Assembly (NCBI GenBank): GCA_003220685.1
Contig: QHTE01000069.1
Span: 1-64,000, forward strand
Origin: Candidatus Rokuibacteriota bacterium
GTDB taxonomy: Bacteria > Methylomirabilota > Methylomirabilia > Rokubacteriales > CSP1-6
DNA: 64,000 nt
Direction: 5' to 3'
Part shown: positions 21,733 through 31,166 of the stretch, one piece after another
How positions within the stretch are numbered: position 1 is the first letter of the stretch
Layout of the letters: each line of letters opens with the position of its first letter
The notes under the pieces: generated by a model
Database searches by the model: none
What the model was told of the DNA's origin: nothing
Seen by the model: the letters and a program-made list of their open reading frames with translations, nothing else
Position numbers and translations under genes: made by a program

Positions 21733-22551
21733 ATGTCCGTGACGGTCTACATCCCGACGTCGTTCCGTCGGGCGACCAACAACCGCGATCGAATCGAGCT
21801 GGCCGCGAACGACGTAAGCCGGCTGCTCGATCAGCTCGAGGCGTCGTACGGGGGCCTGAAGGGCCTGGTGCGCGACGAGGGCGGCGAGGTGCACCACCAC
21901 GTGAGCATCTACGTGAACAACGAGGCGATCGAGTCCCTCCAGGGGCTCTCCACGCAGCTCAAGGACGGCGACGAGGTCGCGATCATCCCCGCGCTGGCGG
22001 GCGGGGCGAGCACGATCGTGACCGCGGAAGAGCTTGAGGCGATCCGCCGGCAGGCGGTCGAGGAGTACCCGCGCGAGTCGTGCGGGGTCATCCTCGAGCA
22101 GGGCCAGCTGCGCCGGCTCGTCCGCTGTCGGAACATCCAGGACGAGCTCCACGCCAAGGATCCGCAGCGCTATCCGCGCGACACGCGGACGGCCTACTTC
22201 ATCGACCCCAAGGATCTCCTGCGCATCGGGCGCCTCGAAGGCGAGGGATACGAGATCGCCGTGATCTATCATTCCCACGTCGACGCCGGCGCCTACTTCT
22301 CGCCGACCGATCGTCAGCAGGCGCAGATCGGCGGCGAGCCGACGTACCCGACGGCGACCTATCTGGTGACGTCCGTGATGGCCGGACGCGCCGAGGCGGT
22401 CGCGGCGTTTCGCTGGAGCGCATCCGAGCGTGACTTCGTGCCGGTCGCGCTCGACTCGGATCGCTGGCGCTGGCACGAGCGGCTCTCGTTCACCGCCGGC
22501 CGGGTCTGGGAGCGGCTCGGAATCGGCGCGCGGCTCGGCCGGAGCTCTTGA
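21733..22551 (+). CDS. MoaD/ThiS-like sulfur carrier (CysO-type) fused to JAMM/Mec-type metallopeptidase
   Basis: N-terminal MoaD-like fold ending ...[24 protein letters not shown] motif [14 protein letters not shown]; next to cysteine synthase. Confidence 0.85.
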   Translation: MSVTVYIPTSFRRATNNRDRIELAANDVSRLLDQLEASYGGLKGLVRDEGGEVHHHVSIYVNNEAIESLQGLSTQLKDGDEVAIIPALAGGASTIVTAEELEAIRRQAVEEYPRESCGVILEQGQLRRLVRCRNIQDELHAKDPQRYPRDTRTAYFIDPKDLLRIGRLEGEGYEIAVIYHSHVDAGAYFSPTDRQQAQIGGEPTYPTATYLVTSVMAGRAEAVAAFRWSASERDFVPVALDSDRWRWHERLSFTAGRVWERLGIGARLGRSS

Positions 22552-23828
22552 TGCGCGACTCGAAGAGCCTCTTCGAAGCCGCCTCTCGCCTGATCCCCGG
22601 CGGCGTCAACAGCCCCGTCCGCGCCTTCCGCGGCGTCGGCGGCGAGCCGTTCTTCGTCGCGCGCGCCGAGGGCGCGCGCCTCTGGGACGTCGACGGCCGC
22701 TCGTATCTCGACTTCCTCGGCTCGTGGGGACCGCTCATCCTCGGCCACGCCGCGCCGCCGGTGGTCGCGGCCGTCACCGAGGCGGCCGCGCGCGGCACGA
22801 GCTACGGCGCGCCGACCGGGCTCGAGGTCGAGATGGCCGAGGCGATCACCGCGGCCTTTCCGTCGATCGAGCTCGTGCGGCTGGTCAGCTCGGGGACCGA
22901 GGCCGCGATGAGCGCGATCCGCCTCGCGCGCGGCGCGACAGGCCGGTTGCTCCTGTTGAAGTTCGACGGCTGCTACCACGGCCACGCCGACAGCCTGCTC
23001 GTGAAGGCCGGCTCCGGAGGCGCGACGTTCTCGATTCCCGACAGCGCCGGCGTGCCCGGCCCGCTCGCGCAGCTCACCGTGACCGCACCGTTCAACGACC
23101 TGGACGCCGTGAAGTCGATCTTCAGCGAGCGCGGCCGCGAGATCGCGGCGGTCATCGTCGAGCCGGTGGCGGGGAACATGGGGGTCGTGGCGCCGCGTCC
23201 GGGATTTCTCGAAGGCTTGCGCGAGATCACGCGGGCTCATGACGCCGTGCTGATCTTCGACGAGGTCATCACCGGATTCCGCGTCGCGTACGGCGGCGCC
23301 CAGGAGCTCTACGGGGTGCGTCCGGACCTCACGTGCCTCGGCAAGGTCATCGGCGGCGGGCTGCCCGTCGGGGCGTACGGCGGATCGCGGCGGCTGATGA
23401 GCCACGTGGCGCCGCTCGGCGCCGTCTATCAGGCCGGCACGCTGTCGGGCAACCCGCTCGCGGTCGCCGCGGGGCTGGCGACCCTGGCGCGTCTGCGCGA
23501 CCGCGAAGTCTATCGGCGTCTCGAGACGCTCGGCGCCGAGCTCGAGCGGGGACTGCGCGCCGGCGCCGAGCGCGCGCGTGTGCCGCTGACCGTCAATCGC
23601 GTCGGCTCGATGCTGACCGGCTTCTTCTGTGACACGCCCGTGACCGACTACGCCTCGGCGAAGCGCTCGGACACCAAACGTTACGCGCGCTACTTCCACG
23701 GCATGCTCGAGCGCGGCGTGTTTCTGGCGCCGTCGCAGTTCGAAGCCGCCTTCGTCTCGCTCGCGCACACCGATGCGGACATCGCGTTCGCAGCGCGCGC
23801 CGCGGCCGACGCGCTGGCCGCCGGCTGA
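22551..23828 (+). CDS. hemL: Glutamate-1-semialdehyde 2,1-aminomutase
   Basis: [66 protein letters not shown]. Confidence 0.96.
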   Translation: MRDSKSLFEAASRLIPGGVNSPVRAFRGVGGEPFFVARAEGARLWDVDGRSYLDFLGSWGPLILGHAAPPVVAAVTEAAARGTSYGAPTGLEVEMAEAITAAFPSIELVRLVSSGTEAAMSAIRLARGATGRLLLLKFDGCYHGHADSLLVKAGSGGATFSIPDSAGVPGPLAQLTVTAPFNDLDAVKSIFSERGREIAAVIVEPVAGNMGVVAPRPGFLEGLREITRAHDAVLIFDEVITGFRVAYGGAQELYGVRPDLTCLGKVIGGGLPVGAYGGSRRLMSHVAPLGAVYQAGTLSGNPLAVAAGLATLARLRDREVYRRLETLGAELERGLRAGAERARVPLTVNRVGSMLTGFFCDTPVTDYASAKRSDTKRYARYFHGMLERGVFLAPSQFEAAFVSLAHTDADIAFAARAAADALAAG

Positions 23829-23888
23829 GCCGAGCTCCGCGACCGCCCGCAACGCGCGCCGCACACGCTCGAAAACCACGTGAATAGA

Positions 23889-23923
23889 TTGACGGCCGGC
23901 GGGACTACGTGATAGCGTTCACG
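23889..23923 (+). promoter_or_regulatory. Predicted act-operon promoter TTGACG-N18-TAGCGT with operator-like palindrome CGTGA-TAGCGT-TCACG centred on the -10
   Basis: TTGACG 23889-23894; TAGCGT 23913-23918; exact 5-bp arms 23908-23912 and 23919-23923. Confidence 0.45.
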
Positions 23924-23960
23924 AGCAAACTAGAAACCGCCGGAGGGCGATCGACTGTCG

Positions 23961-24554
23961 ATGATGGCGAAGGCGGGAGTAGGCGCACTCGGCGCGGCAC
24001 TCCTAGCCGTTCTGGTCTTCCTGGCGATCTCGTCGTGGAGCCGTCAGCCGGCCGCCGCCGCGAAGCCCTCGGCGCAGCCCATCAACTTCCCGCACAACGT
24101 CCACGTCGGCACCTACAAGATCGATTGCCAGTACTGTCACAGCGACGCGCGCCGCTCGGAATACGCGGGACTTCCGTCGGTCGAGCGGTGCATGGGGTGT
24201 CACAAGATCGTCGCCGCCGACAAACCGGAGGTCAAGAAGCTCGCCGACTACCACGCGAAGAAAGAGCCGATCCCCTGGGTGCGCGTGAACAAGCTGCCGG
24301 AGTTCACGTACTTCCCGCACAAGGCCCACATCCGCGCGGGCCTCAAGTGCCAGGGCTGTCATGGGCCGGTCGAGACGATGACGACCTTCGCGGCCCGGAC
24401 CGGCACGTCGCTGCGGGTCGACCTTTTGAACCTCGTGGGCTTCAGTCCCGCGCCGCCGCCGTTGACGATGGGCTGGTGCATCGAATGCCATCGCGAGCAG
24501 AACGCGACGGCCGGCCGGCGCGCCCCGCTCGACTGCGTGACCTGTCACCATTGA
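23961..24554 (+). CDS. actA: Alternative complex III pentaheme cytochrome c subunit ActA
   Basis: Five CxxCH motifs (CQYCH, CMGCH, CQGCH, CIECH, CVTCH); INFPHNVHV; first gene of an act operon. Confidence 0.93.
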   Translation: MMAKAGVGALGAALLAVLVFLAISSWSRQPAAAAKPSAQPINFPHNVHVGTYKIDCQYCHSDARRSEYAGLPSVERCMGCHKIVAADKPEVKKLADYHAKKEPIPWVRVNKLPEFTYFPHKAHIRAGLKCQGCHGPVETMTTFAARTGTSLRVDLLNLVGFSPAPPPLTMGWCIECHREQNATAGRRAPLDCVTCHH

Positions 24555-24560
24555 AAGCAA

Positions 24561-24744
24561 CGGAGCCACGTGTGCCCGTCACTCGCATCTTTGGTCGAAC
24601 CCGGCTGGAATCCGGCGGACGGAGCCACCCGTGTCAATCACTCGCTACCCTCGGCTGACCCGGGCTGGAGTACTCGATAGAACGGAGCCACATGCGTCTT
24701 TCACTCGCCACTCGCGGTTGGAACCCGGCTGGAGCAATCGGTAA
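24561..24744 (+). repeat. Three tandem degenerate ~59-63 bp repeats beginning CGGAGCCAC
   Basis: Copies start at 24561, 24620, 24683; shared CGGAGCCAC..., TCACTCGC, and CCCGG(G)CTGGA blocks. Confidence 0.75.
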
Positions 24745-27648
24745 ATGAACCGACGCGACTTCTTCAAGATCGTCACGGTATCCGGCGCCGCGGCCGCGAC
24801 CGGAGGCTGTCAGCAGGCGAGCGAGACGATCCTGCCGCTGGTGGTGCCGAACGAGCAGCTCATCCCGGGTGTCGCGTCGTGGTTCGCCACGGTGTGCCGT
24901 GAGTGTCCGGCCGGGTGCGGCGTCATCGCCCGCAATCGCGAAGGGCGCGTCGTCAAGCTCGAGGGCAATCCCGACCATCCCGTCAACGCCGGCGCGCTGT
25001 GCCTGCGCGGCCACGCCGCGCTCCAGGGCCTCTATCATCCCGACCGGATCGCGGGCCCGCTCGTCCGCGATGGCGGCCCCGGCTTCAAGAGCGCCACGTG
25101 GGACGCCGCCGCGAAAATCGTCGCCGACAAGATCGGTGCGCTCCGCGCCGGCGGCAAGGGCCGGGCGATCGCCGTCGTCACGCAGCTCGAGAACGGGAGC
25201 TTGGGCGGCCTGCTCGACCGCTGGGTGCAGGCGCTCGGCGCGCGCCCGCGGGTAACCCTGGAGCCGTTCGCCTACGAGTCGATCCGCGCCGCGAACCGCC
25301 TCACGTTCAACCGCGACGCGATCCCGTACTACGCGTTCGAGGACGCCGAGGTCGTGCTCTCGTTCGGGGCCGACTTCATCGAGACCTGGCTGTCGAACGT
25401 GAGCTACGCGCGGACGTTCGCGCGCATGCACTCGTTCCGGGACGGGCGCGCGGGCACGTTCATCCACGTCGAGCCGCGCCAGTCCCTGACGGCGTCGAAC
25501 GCGGACGAGTGGGTCCGGAACGCCCCAGGCACGGAGGGACTGCTCGCGCTCGCGATCCTCCGCGTGATGGTCGACGAGGGCGCGGCCGATCGGCGCTTTG
25601 GCGACGCGGTCGCGTCGGTCGACGTCAAGCGCGCCGCGGACGAGAGCGGCGTCGGCGTCGAGACGATCAAGCACCTCGCGAAGGTGTTCGCCCACGCCAA
25701 GCCCGGCCTCGCCGTCGGCGGCGGCGTCTCGGTCAGCGGCACCAACGCCACCCAGACCCAGGTCGCGATCAATCTCCTGAACGCGGCGGCGGGCAACGTC
25801 GGCAAGACCGTGCGCTTCGGCGCCGACTCGGCGTACGGCAAGGTCACTCCGTACGCCGAGGTCGCGAGCCTGGCGGGCGCGATGGCGAACGGCGAGGTCG
25901 AGGTCCTCATCCTGGGTCCCGGCGTGAACCCGGCCTTCACCTTGCCCTCCGGGCTCAAGCTCGCCGACGCGGTCCGCAAGGTGGCGCTGGTCGTCAGCTT
26001 CGCGAACGTGCCCGACCAGACGAGCGCGCTCGCGCACGTCGTCCTGCCCGACACCCATTGGCTCGAGTCGTGGGGAGACTACTCGCCGCGCGAGGGCGTG
26101 GTGGGCTTCCTGCAGCCCACGATGTCTCCGGTCCGGGATTCGCGACCCATGGGCGACACGCTCCTTCGCATCGGACGGGCCGCGCTCGGTGTCGAGGAAG
26201 GGAAGGGGCCAATTCCGTGGCCGACATTCGAGCAATACGTGAAAGGCACTTGGGCTCCACTGGTTAAGGGAGACCTTGAAGGCGCCCTGCGGCGCGGCGG
26301 CGTGTTCGCCGACGTCGCCCCGGCGGCGGTCACCCTGAAGGTCGTCGGCGGGAATGCGGAGCCCGCAAAGCTCGACGGCGACCCGAGCGGCCTGACGCTC
26401 CTGGCCTATCCGTCGCTCAGGTTCTACGACGGGCGCAGCGCCGTCAGCTCCTGGCTCCACGAAGCGCCCGACACGATGACGCAGGCGGTGTGGGACGCGT
26501 GGGTCGAGATCTCGACCGAGACCGCGCGCAAGCTCGGCGTCGTCCAGGGCGACATGGTCGCGGTGAAGTCGTCGCAGGGAACGCTCGAGCTCCCGGCGTA
26601 CGTCTCGCCGTCGCTCCATCCCTCGGCGGCCGCGATTCCGATGGGCCACCGCTACACGCCCTATCAGCGCACGCGATACGTCGCCGCCGACGCGCGCTCC
26701 CTGAACCCGATGGACATCCTGCCGGCGGTGACCGATCCCGCGTCCGGCGGCCTCGCCTTCATGAGCGCGAAGGTGACCCTGACCAGGCTCGGCACGCGGC
26801 GTCCGCTGGCCGTGCTCCAGGCGACGCACGACCAGGACGACCGCGAGCTGGCGCAGCACGTGGCCCTCGGCGCCGCACGCGAGCAGGCGCTGCGCGGCCG
26901 CGCCCCCGAGCCGCCGCCGCCGACCCTGTACGAGGAGCAAAAATATCCCGGACCGCGCTGGGGTATGACGATCGACGTCGACGCGTGCGTCGGCTGTCAG
27001 GCGTGCGTGGTCTCCTGCCAGGCCGAGAACAACGTCCCGGTCGTCGGGAAGGCCTCGGCGGCATACGGCCGCCAGCTCCACTGGATGCGGCTCGAGCGCT
27101 GGGCGGAAGGCAAGCCCGAGCATCCGACGAACCTGTTCCTGCCGATGCTCTGTCAGCACTGCGAGGTCGCCCCGTGCGAGCCGGTGTGTCCGGTCTACGC
27201 GGCGTACCGTACCGAGGAAGGACTCAACGGGCAGGTCTACAATCGCTGCGTCGGCACCCGCTACTGCGGCAACAATTGCCCCTACCACGTGCGCCGGTTC
27301 AACTGGTTCCAGTACGAGTTCCCGGCGCCCCTCGACGTGCAGCTGAACCCGGACGTGACCGTCCGCCAGCTCGGCGTCATGGAGAAGTGCACGATGTGTC
27401 TGCAGCGGATCATCGCCGGCAAGGATCGGGCGCGCGACGAGAAGCGCGCGGTCCGCGACGGCGACATCCAGACCGCGTGCCAGCAGACGTGTCCGACACA
27501 AGCGATCACCTTCGGCAACCTCAAGGACGAGGGCAGCGCCGTGACGAAGCTGACCCATTCGCCGCGCGCCTATCACGTCCTGGAGGAGGTCGGCACGCGG
27601 CCCTCGATCACCTACCTCCGCAAGGTCGTTCGCGGACCACACGCGTGA
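24745..27648 (+). CDS. actB: Alternative complex III ActB, molybdopterin-oxidoreductase-like fused to 4Fe-4S ferredoxin domain
   Basis: MNRRDFFKIVTVSGAAAATGGC; CVGCQACVVSCQAENNVPVVGK; CEVAPCEPVCP; CVGTRYCGNNCPYHVRRFNW; CQQTCPTQAITFG. Confidence 0.95.
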   Translation: MNRRDFFKIVTVSGAAAATGGCQQASETILPLVVPNEQLIPGVASWFATVCRECPAGCGVIARNREGRVVKLEGNPDHPVNAGALCLRGHAALQGLYHPDRIAGPLVRDGGPGFKSATWDAAAKIVADKIGALRAGGKGRAIAVVTQLENGSLGGLLDRWVQALGARPRVTLEPFAYESIRAANRLTFNRDAIPYYAFEDAEVVLSFGADFIETWLSNVSYARTFARMHSFRDGRAGTFIHVEPRQSLTASNADEWVRNAPGTEGLLALAILRVMVDEGAADRRFGDAVASVDVKRAADESGVGVETIKHLAKVFAHAKPGLAVGGGVSVSGTNATQTQVAINLLNAAAGNVGKTVRFGADSAYGKVTPYAEVASLAGAMANGEVEVLILGPGVNPAFTLPSGLKLADAVRKVALVVSFANVPDQTSALAHVVLPDTHWLESWGDYSPREGVVGFLQPTMSPVRDSRPMGDTLLRIGRAALGVEEGKGPIPWPTFEQYVKGTWAPLVKGDLEGALRRGGVFADVAPAAVTLKVVGGNAEPAKLDGDPSGLTLLAYPSLRFYDGRSAVSSWLHEAPDTMTQAVWDAWVEISTETARKLGVVQGDMVAVKSSQGTLELPAYVSPSLHPSAAAIPMGHRYTPYQRTRYVAADARSLNPMDILPAVTDPASGGLAFMSAKVTLTRLGTRRPLAVLQATHDQDDRELAQHVALGAAREQALRGRAPEPPPPTLYEEQKYPGPRWGMTIDVDACVGCQACVVSCQAENNVPVVGKASAAYGRQLHWMRLERWAEGKPEHPTNLFLPMLCQHCEVAPCEPVCPVYAAYRTEEGLNGQVYNRCVGTRYCGNNCPYHVRRFNWFQYEFPAPLDVQLNPDVTVRQLGVMEKCTMCLQRIIAGKDRARDEKRAVRDGDIQTACQQTCPTQAITFGNLKDEGSAVTKLTHSPRAYHVLEEVGTRPSITYLRKVVRGPHA

Positions 27649-27652
27649 GCCG

Positions 27653-28996
27653 ATGAGCGACGGCCGCACCACCACATCTCCCACGTTCGCCGACGTCAAC
27701 CGCGACGTCCTCCGCACGCTGGATCCGCCGGGCAACCTCTACTTCGCCTGGATGTGCTTCGTGGCGCTCCTGCTGGCCGGATTCTTCGCCGCGTGGACCG
27801 GGCAGGTCTGGTGGGGGATGGGCATGGCCGGCAAGCGCGTGCCCCAGATGTGGGCGATGTACATCACCACGTTCGTGTTCTGGATCGGTATCGGCCACGC
27901 CGGCACCTTGATCTCGGCCATCCTCTATCTGTTCCGCGCGCGCTGGCGGACTTCGATCTATCGCGGCGCCGAGGCGATGACGATCTTCGCGGTCATGACC
28001 GCGGGGCTGTTCCCGCTGATCCACGCCGGCCGCATGTGGTTCGCGTACTTCCTGCTCCCGTACCCGAACCAGCGTTTCCTCTGGCCGAACTTCCGGTCGC
28101 CGCTCGTCTGGGACGTCTTCGCGATCTCGACCTATCTCTCGATCAGCACCGTCTTCTTCATCGTCGGGCTCGTGCCGGACATCGCCGCGCTACGGGATGC
28201 CTCCACCGGCTGGCGGCGCCGGATCTTCGCGATGCTCTCGCTCGGCTGGGAGGGATCCGACACGCAGTGGCGCCACTACCGGCGCGCGTACGGGCTCCTG
28301 GCGGCCCTGGCCACGCCGCTCGTCCTCTCCGTGCACAGCGTCGTGTCCTGGGACTTCGCGATGGCCCTGGTTCCCGGCTGGCACTCGACGCTCTTCGCGC
28401 CGTTCTTCGTCGACGGCGCGATCTTCTCCGGGTTCGCGATGGTGCTGATCCTCATCCTGCCCATGCGCCACTTCTTCCACCTGCACGCGTACATCCAGGA
28501 AAAGCACCTGGACGCGATGGGCAAGCTGATCCTCGTCACGGGGCTCGTTCTGACCTACTTCTACATCTGCGAGATCTTCACCTCGCTCTACAGCGGCGAG
28601 CACATCGAGAAGGCCTCGCTCTTCTGGAAGGTGACCGCCACCTACGCCTGGGCGCTGTGGACCATGTACTTCTGTAACTGCATCGCCCCGCTGGTGCTCT
28701 TCTGGAAGCGAGCCCGTACGAGCCCGGTCGTGCTCTACGTCGTCTCCATCCTGGTGCTGATCGGCATGTGGTTCGAGCGGTTCAACATCATCGTCCCGTC
28801 GCTCGGCCACGACTTCTACCCGTACACGTGGGGCATCTACTATCCGAGCCCGACGGACACCATGATCGTGATCGGCAGCTTCTCGTTCTTCTTCCTCCTG
28901 TTCCTCGGCTTCATCAAGCTGATGCCGTCGCTGTCGATCGTGGAGGTCAAGGAGACGATCCCGCCGCCGGTCCGGGACAGAGCCCATGGCCACTGA
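27653..28996 (+). CDS. actC: Alternative complex III ActC, NrfD/PsrC-like quinol-interacting membrane subunit
   Basis: Multi-TM NrfD-like protein; GIGHAGTLISAILYLFRARWRTSI. Confidence 0.94.
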   Translation: MSDGRTTTSPTFADVNRDVLRTLDPPGNLYFAWMCFVALLLAGFFAAWTGQVWWGMGMAGKRVPQMWAMYITTFVFWIGIGHAGTLISAILYLFRARWRTSIYRGAEAMTIFAVMTAGLFPLIHAGRMWFAYFLLPYPNQRFLWPNFRSPLVWDVFAISTYLSISTVFFIVGLVPDIAALRDASTGWRRRIFAMLSLGWEGSDTQWRHYRRAYGLLAALATPLVLSVHSVVSWDFAMALVPGWHSTLFAPFFVDGAIFSGFAMVLILILPMRHFFHLHAYIQEKHLDAMGKLILVTGLVLTYFYICEIFTSLYSGEHIEKASLFWKVTATYAWALWTMYFCNCIAPLVLFWKRARTSPVVLYVVSILVLIGMWFERFNIIVPSLGHDFYPYTWGIYYPSPTDTMIVIGSFSFFFLLFLGFIKLMPSLSIVEVKETIPPPVRDRAHGH

Positions 28997-29522
28997 GACG
29001 GTCCTCGGCGTCTTCGCCCACGTGGACACGACGGTGCGCGCCCTCGAGGCGCTGCGCGCGCGCGGCTACCACGACCTCACGGTCTACACGCCCTTGCCGG
29101 TGCACGAGATCGAGGAAGTGCTCGACCGCGACCGGCCGGTGAGCCGGGTGCGGCTCTTCACCCTGATCGGCGGGCTCACGGGCATCGCATCGGCCTTCCT
29201 GCTGACGATCTGGAGCTCGATGGTATGGGGACTGGTCACCGGCGGCAAGTACATGCAGCCGGCGGGCAGCCGGATCAGCGGCTCGTCGCTGCCGCCCTTC
29301 TTCATCATCGCGTTCGAGCTGATGGTGCTCTTCGCCGGGTTCGCGACCGTCATCGGCATGGTCGTCCTCGGGCGCCTGCCGCGACTCCGGCCGAGCGCGA
29401 GCTACGATGCGCGCTTCACCAACGACCGCTTCGGCGTCGCTGTCCACTGCGCCCCCGAGCGCGCCGCCTCGGTCCACGAGCTCTTGCGCACCTCCGGCGC
29501 CGAAGAAGTGAAGTCGAGATGA
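28986..29522 (+). CDS. actD: Alternative complex III ActD (DUF3341)
   Basis: ACIII operon position; two TM segments; DUF3341-like. Confidence 0.92.
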   Translation: MATETVLGVFAHVDTTVRALEALRARGYHDLTVYTPLPVHEIEEVLDRDRPVSRVRLFTLIGGLTGIASAFLLTIWSSMVWGLVTGGKYMQPAGSRISGSSLPPFFIIAFELMVLFAGFATVIGMVVLGRLPRLRPSASYDARFTNDRFGVAVHCAPERAASVHELLRTSGAEEVKSR

Positions 29523-30025
29523 AATATGTGTTCATCCTGATGCTGCTCGTGGTCGGCGCCGCGGCCGGGGCGTGGGGCTCGGCCATCGTCGTGCGCTGGA
29601 ACGACAACATGACGCAGACGGCGCGGATCGTCCCCGGCGAGCGCGTCTTCTCGATGCCGCCGGGCGTGGTCCCGCGCGGCGGCGCGCTGATCGTTCCCAA
29701 GGAGCAGCGCGACGTCGCGGCCAAGCAGCCGAACCCGATCAAGGCGTCCGAGACCTCGGTGGCGATCGGCAAGGAGCGGTACGCGACCTTCTGCGCGCCG
29801 TGCCACGGCCCGGAGGGCAAGGGAGGCACCTCCGGGCTGGTCGCGACGAAGTTCCTTCCGACCCCCGATCTGACGAACGCCGAGCTGCAGAAGCAGCGGA
29901 CGGATGGCTACTGGCACAGCTACATCGTCGTCGGGGGCGCGGTGATGCCCGCGTACGGCGAGGCGCTGTCGACGCAAGAGGCGTGGCACATCGTGAACTT
30001 CCTGCGGTCCATCGCCCAGAAATGA
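29519..30025 (+). CDS. actE: Alternative complex III ActE monoheme cytochrome c
   Basis: CAPCHG motif, N-terminal TM; MPAYGEALSTQEAWHIVNFLRSI. Confidence 0.92.
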   Translation: MKYVFILMLLVVGAAAGAWGSAIVVRWNDNMTQTARIVPGERVFSMPPGVVPRGGALIVPKEQRDVAAKQPNPIKASETSVAIGKERYATFCAPCHGPEGKGGTSGLVATKFLPTPDLTNAELQKQRTDGYWHSYIVVGGAVMPAYGEALSTQEAWHIVNFLRSIAQK

Positions 30026-31161
30026 CGGTTTTCTGGAGTCTCGTGGCCGCACTCGGCGCGGTCGTGTTCCTCGTCGGCGCGAACTCGTCCGACGCGCCGC
30101 AGGTGTGGTCGATCTACCTGGTGAACCTCGTCTTCTGGTCCGGGCTCGCCGTGACCGGCCCGGCGATCGCCGGGATGATGCAGGTCACCGAGGCGCGCTG
30201 GTCGCCGAGCGTCCGCCGCATCGCGCTGACGACCGCCGGATTCCTGCCGATCTCGTTCGTGCTGCTGCTCGTGCTCTACACCGGGCAGACGGTTCTCTAT
30301 CCGTGGGTCGCCAAGCCCATCCCCGCGAAGGCCGGCTGGCTCAACGTGCCGTTCTTCTGGCTCAGGACGTACGCGTGCGCGGCGGCGCTCTTCGCCGTGT
30401 GCTTCGTCTTCGTGCGGGCGCTCCTGCGCGACGCGATCCCGCCCGACGACGAGCGCGAGCGCACGCATCGCAATCGCGTGGCTGTCATCCTCCTGATGCT
30501 GTGGGTCGTCACGGTCTCGCTGTGGGGCTTCGATCTCCTGATGTCGCTGGACCCCAAGTGGTACAGCGGCCTCTTCGGCGGCTACGTCGCCGTGAGCACG
30601 CTCTACACCGCGTTCTGCCTGCTCGCGATCCTCACGGTCCGCACGAACGCCCGCGGGCGCGCCTCGATCCCGCCGGCCGCTGTCCAGGACGTCGCGAAGC
30701 TGCAGTTCACGCTGTCGATCGTCTGGATGTACTTCTTCTGGTCGCAGTACCTCGTGATCTGGTACGGCAACGTGCCGGTCGAGACTCGCTTCTTCATCCA
30801 GCGAGTCTTCGTGCAGCCGTGGACGACCCTGGCGTGGGTGGTCCTGATCGTGGGCTGGCTGATCCCGTTCGCGTATCTGCTCAAGCGTCTCACCGGCCGG
30901 CCGCCGCAGCGGCACGCGCCGCTCGTCGTCGTCGCGGTGTTCGGTCTTGTCGCGATCTTCCTCGAGCGGGTCTTCCTCGTGTTCCCGTCGGTCTCGTCGA
31001 CCGCGCGCCTTCCGCTCACCCTCCGCGACCTCGCGATCACGGCCGGCTTCCTGGCACTCTTCGTCCTGAGCCGCCGCTGGTTCTTCGCCCAGTTCAAGCC
31101 CGTCCTCAATCTTCCTCACACCAGCCCCGCCCGCGACGCCCTGCGCGGTGTAGTACAGTAG
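30022..31161 (+). CDS. actF: Alternative complex III ActF, NrfD-like membrane subunit
   Basis: 10-TM-type protein following ActE; SLWGFDLLMSLDPKWYSGLFGGYV. Confidence 0.9.
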   Translation: MTVFWSLVAALGAVVFLVGANSSDAPQVWSIYLVNLVFWSGLAVTGPAIAGMMQVTEARWSPSVRRIALTTAGFLPISFVLLLVLYTGQTVLYPWVAKPIPAKAGWLNVPFFWLRTYACAAALFAVCFVFVRALLRDAIPPDDERERTHRNRVAVILLMLWVVTVSLWGFDLLMSLDPKWYSGLFGGYVAVSTLYTAFCLLAILTVRTNARGRASIPPAAVQDVAKLQFTLSIVWMYFFWSQYLVIWYGNVPVETRFFIQRVFVQPWTTLAWVVLIVGWLIPFAYLLKRLTGRPPQRHAPLVVVAVFGLVAIFLERVFLVFPSVSSTARLPLTLRDLAITAGFLALFVLSRRWFFAQFKPVLNLPHTSPARDALRGVVQ

Positions 31162-31166
31162 CCAAT

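Noticed and set aside
24634-27735. 1033-aa minus-strand ORF opposite actB
   Set aside because: Shadow ORF of actB; low-complexity RRD/HRR-rich translation.
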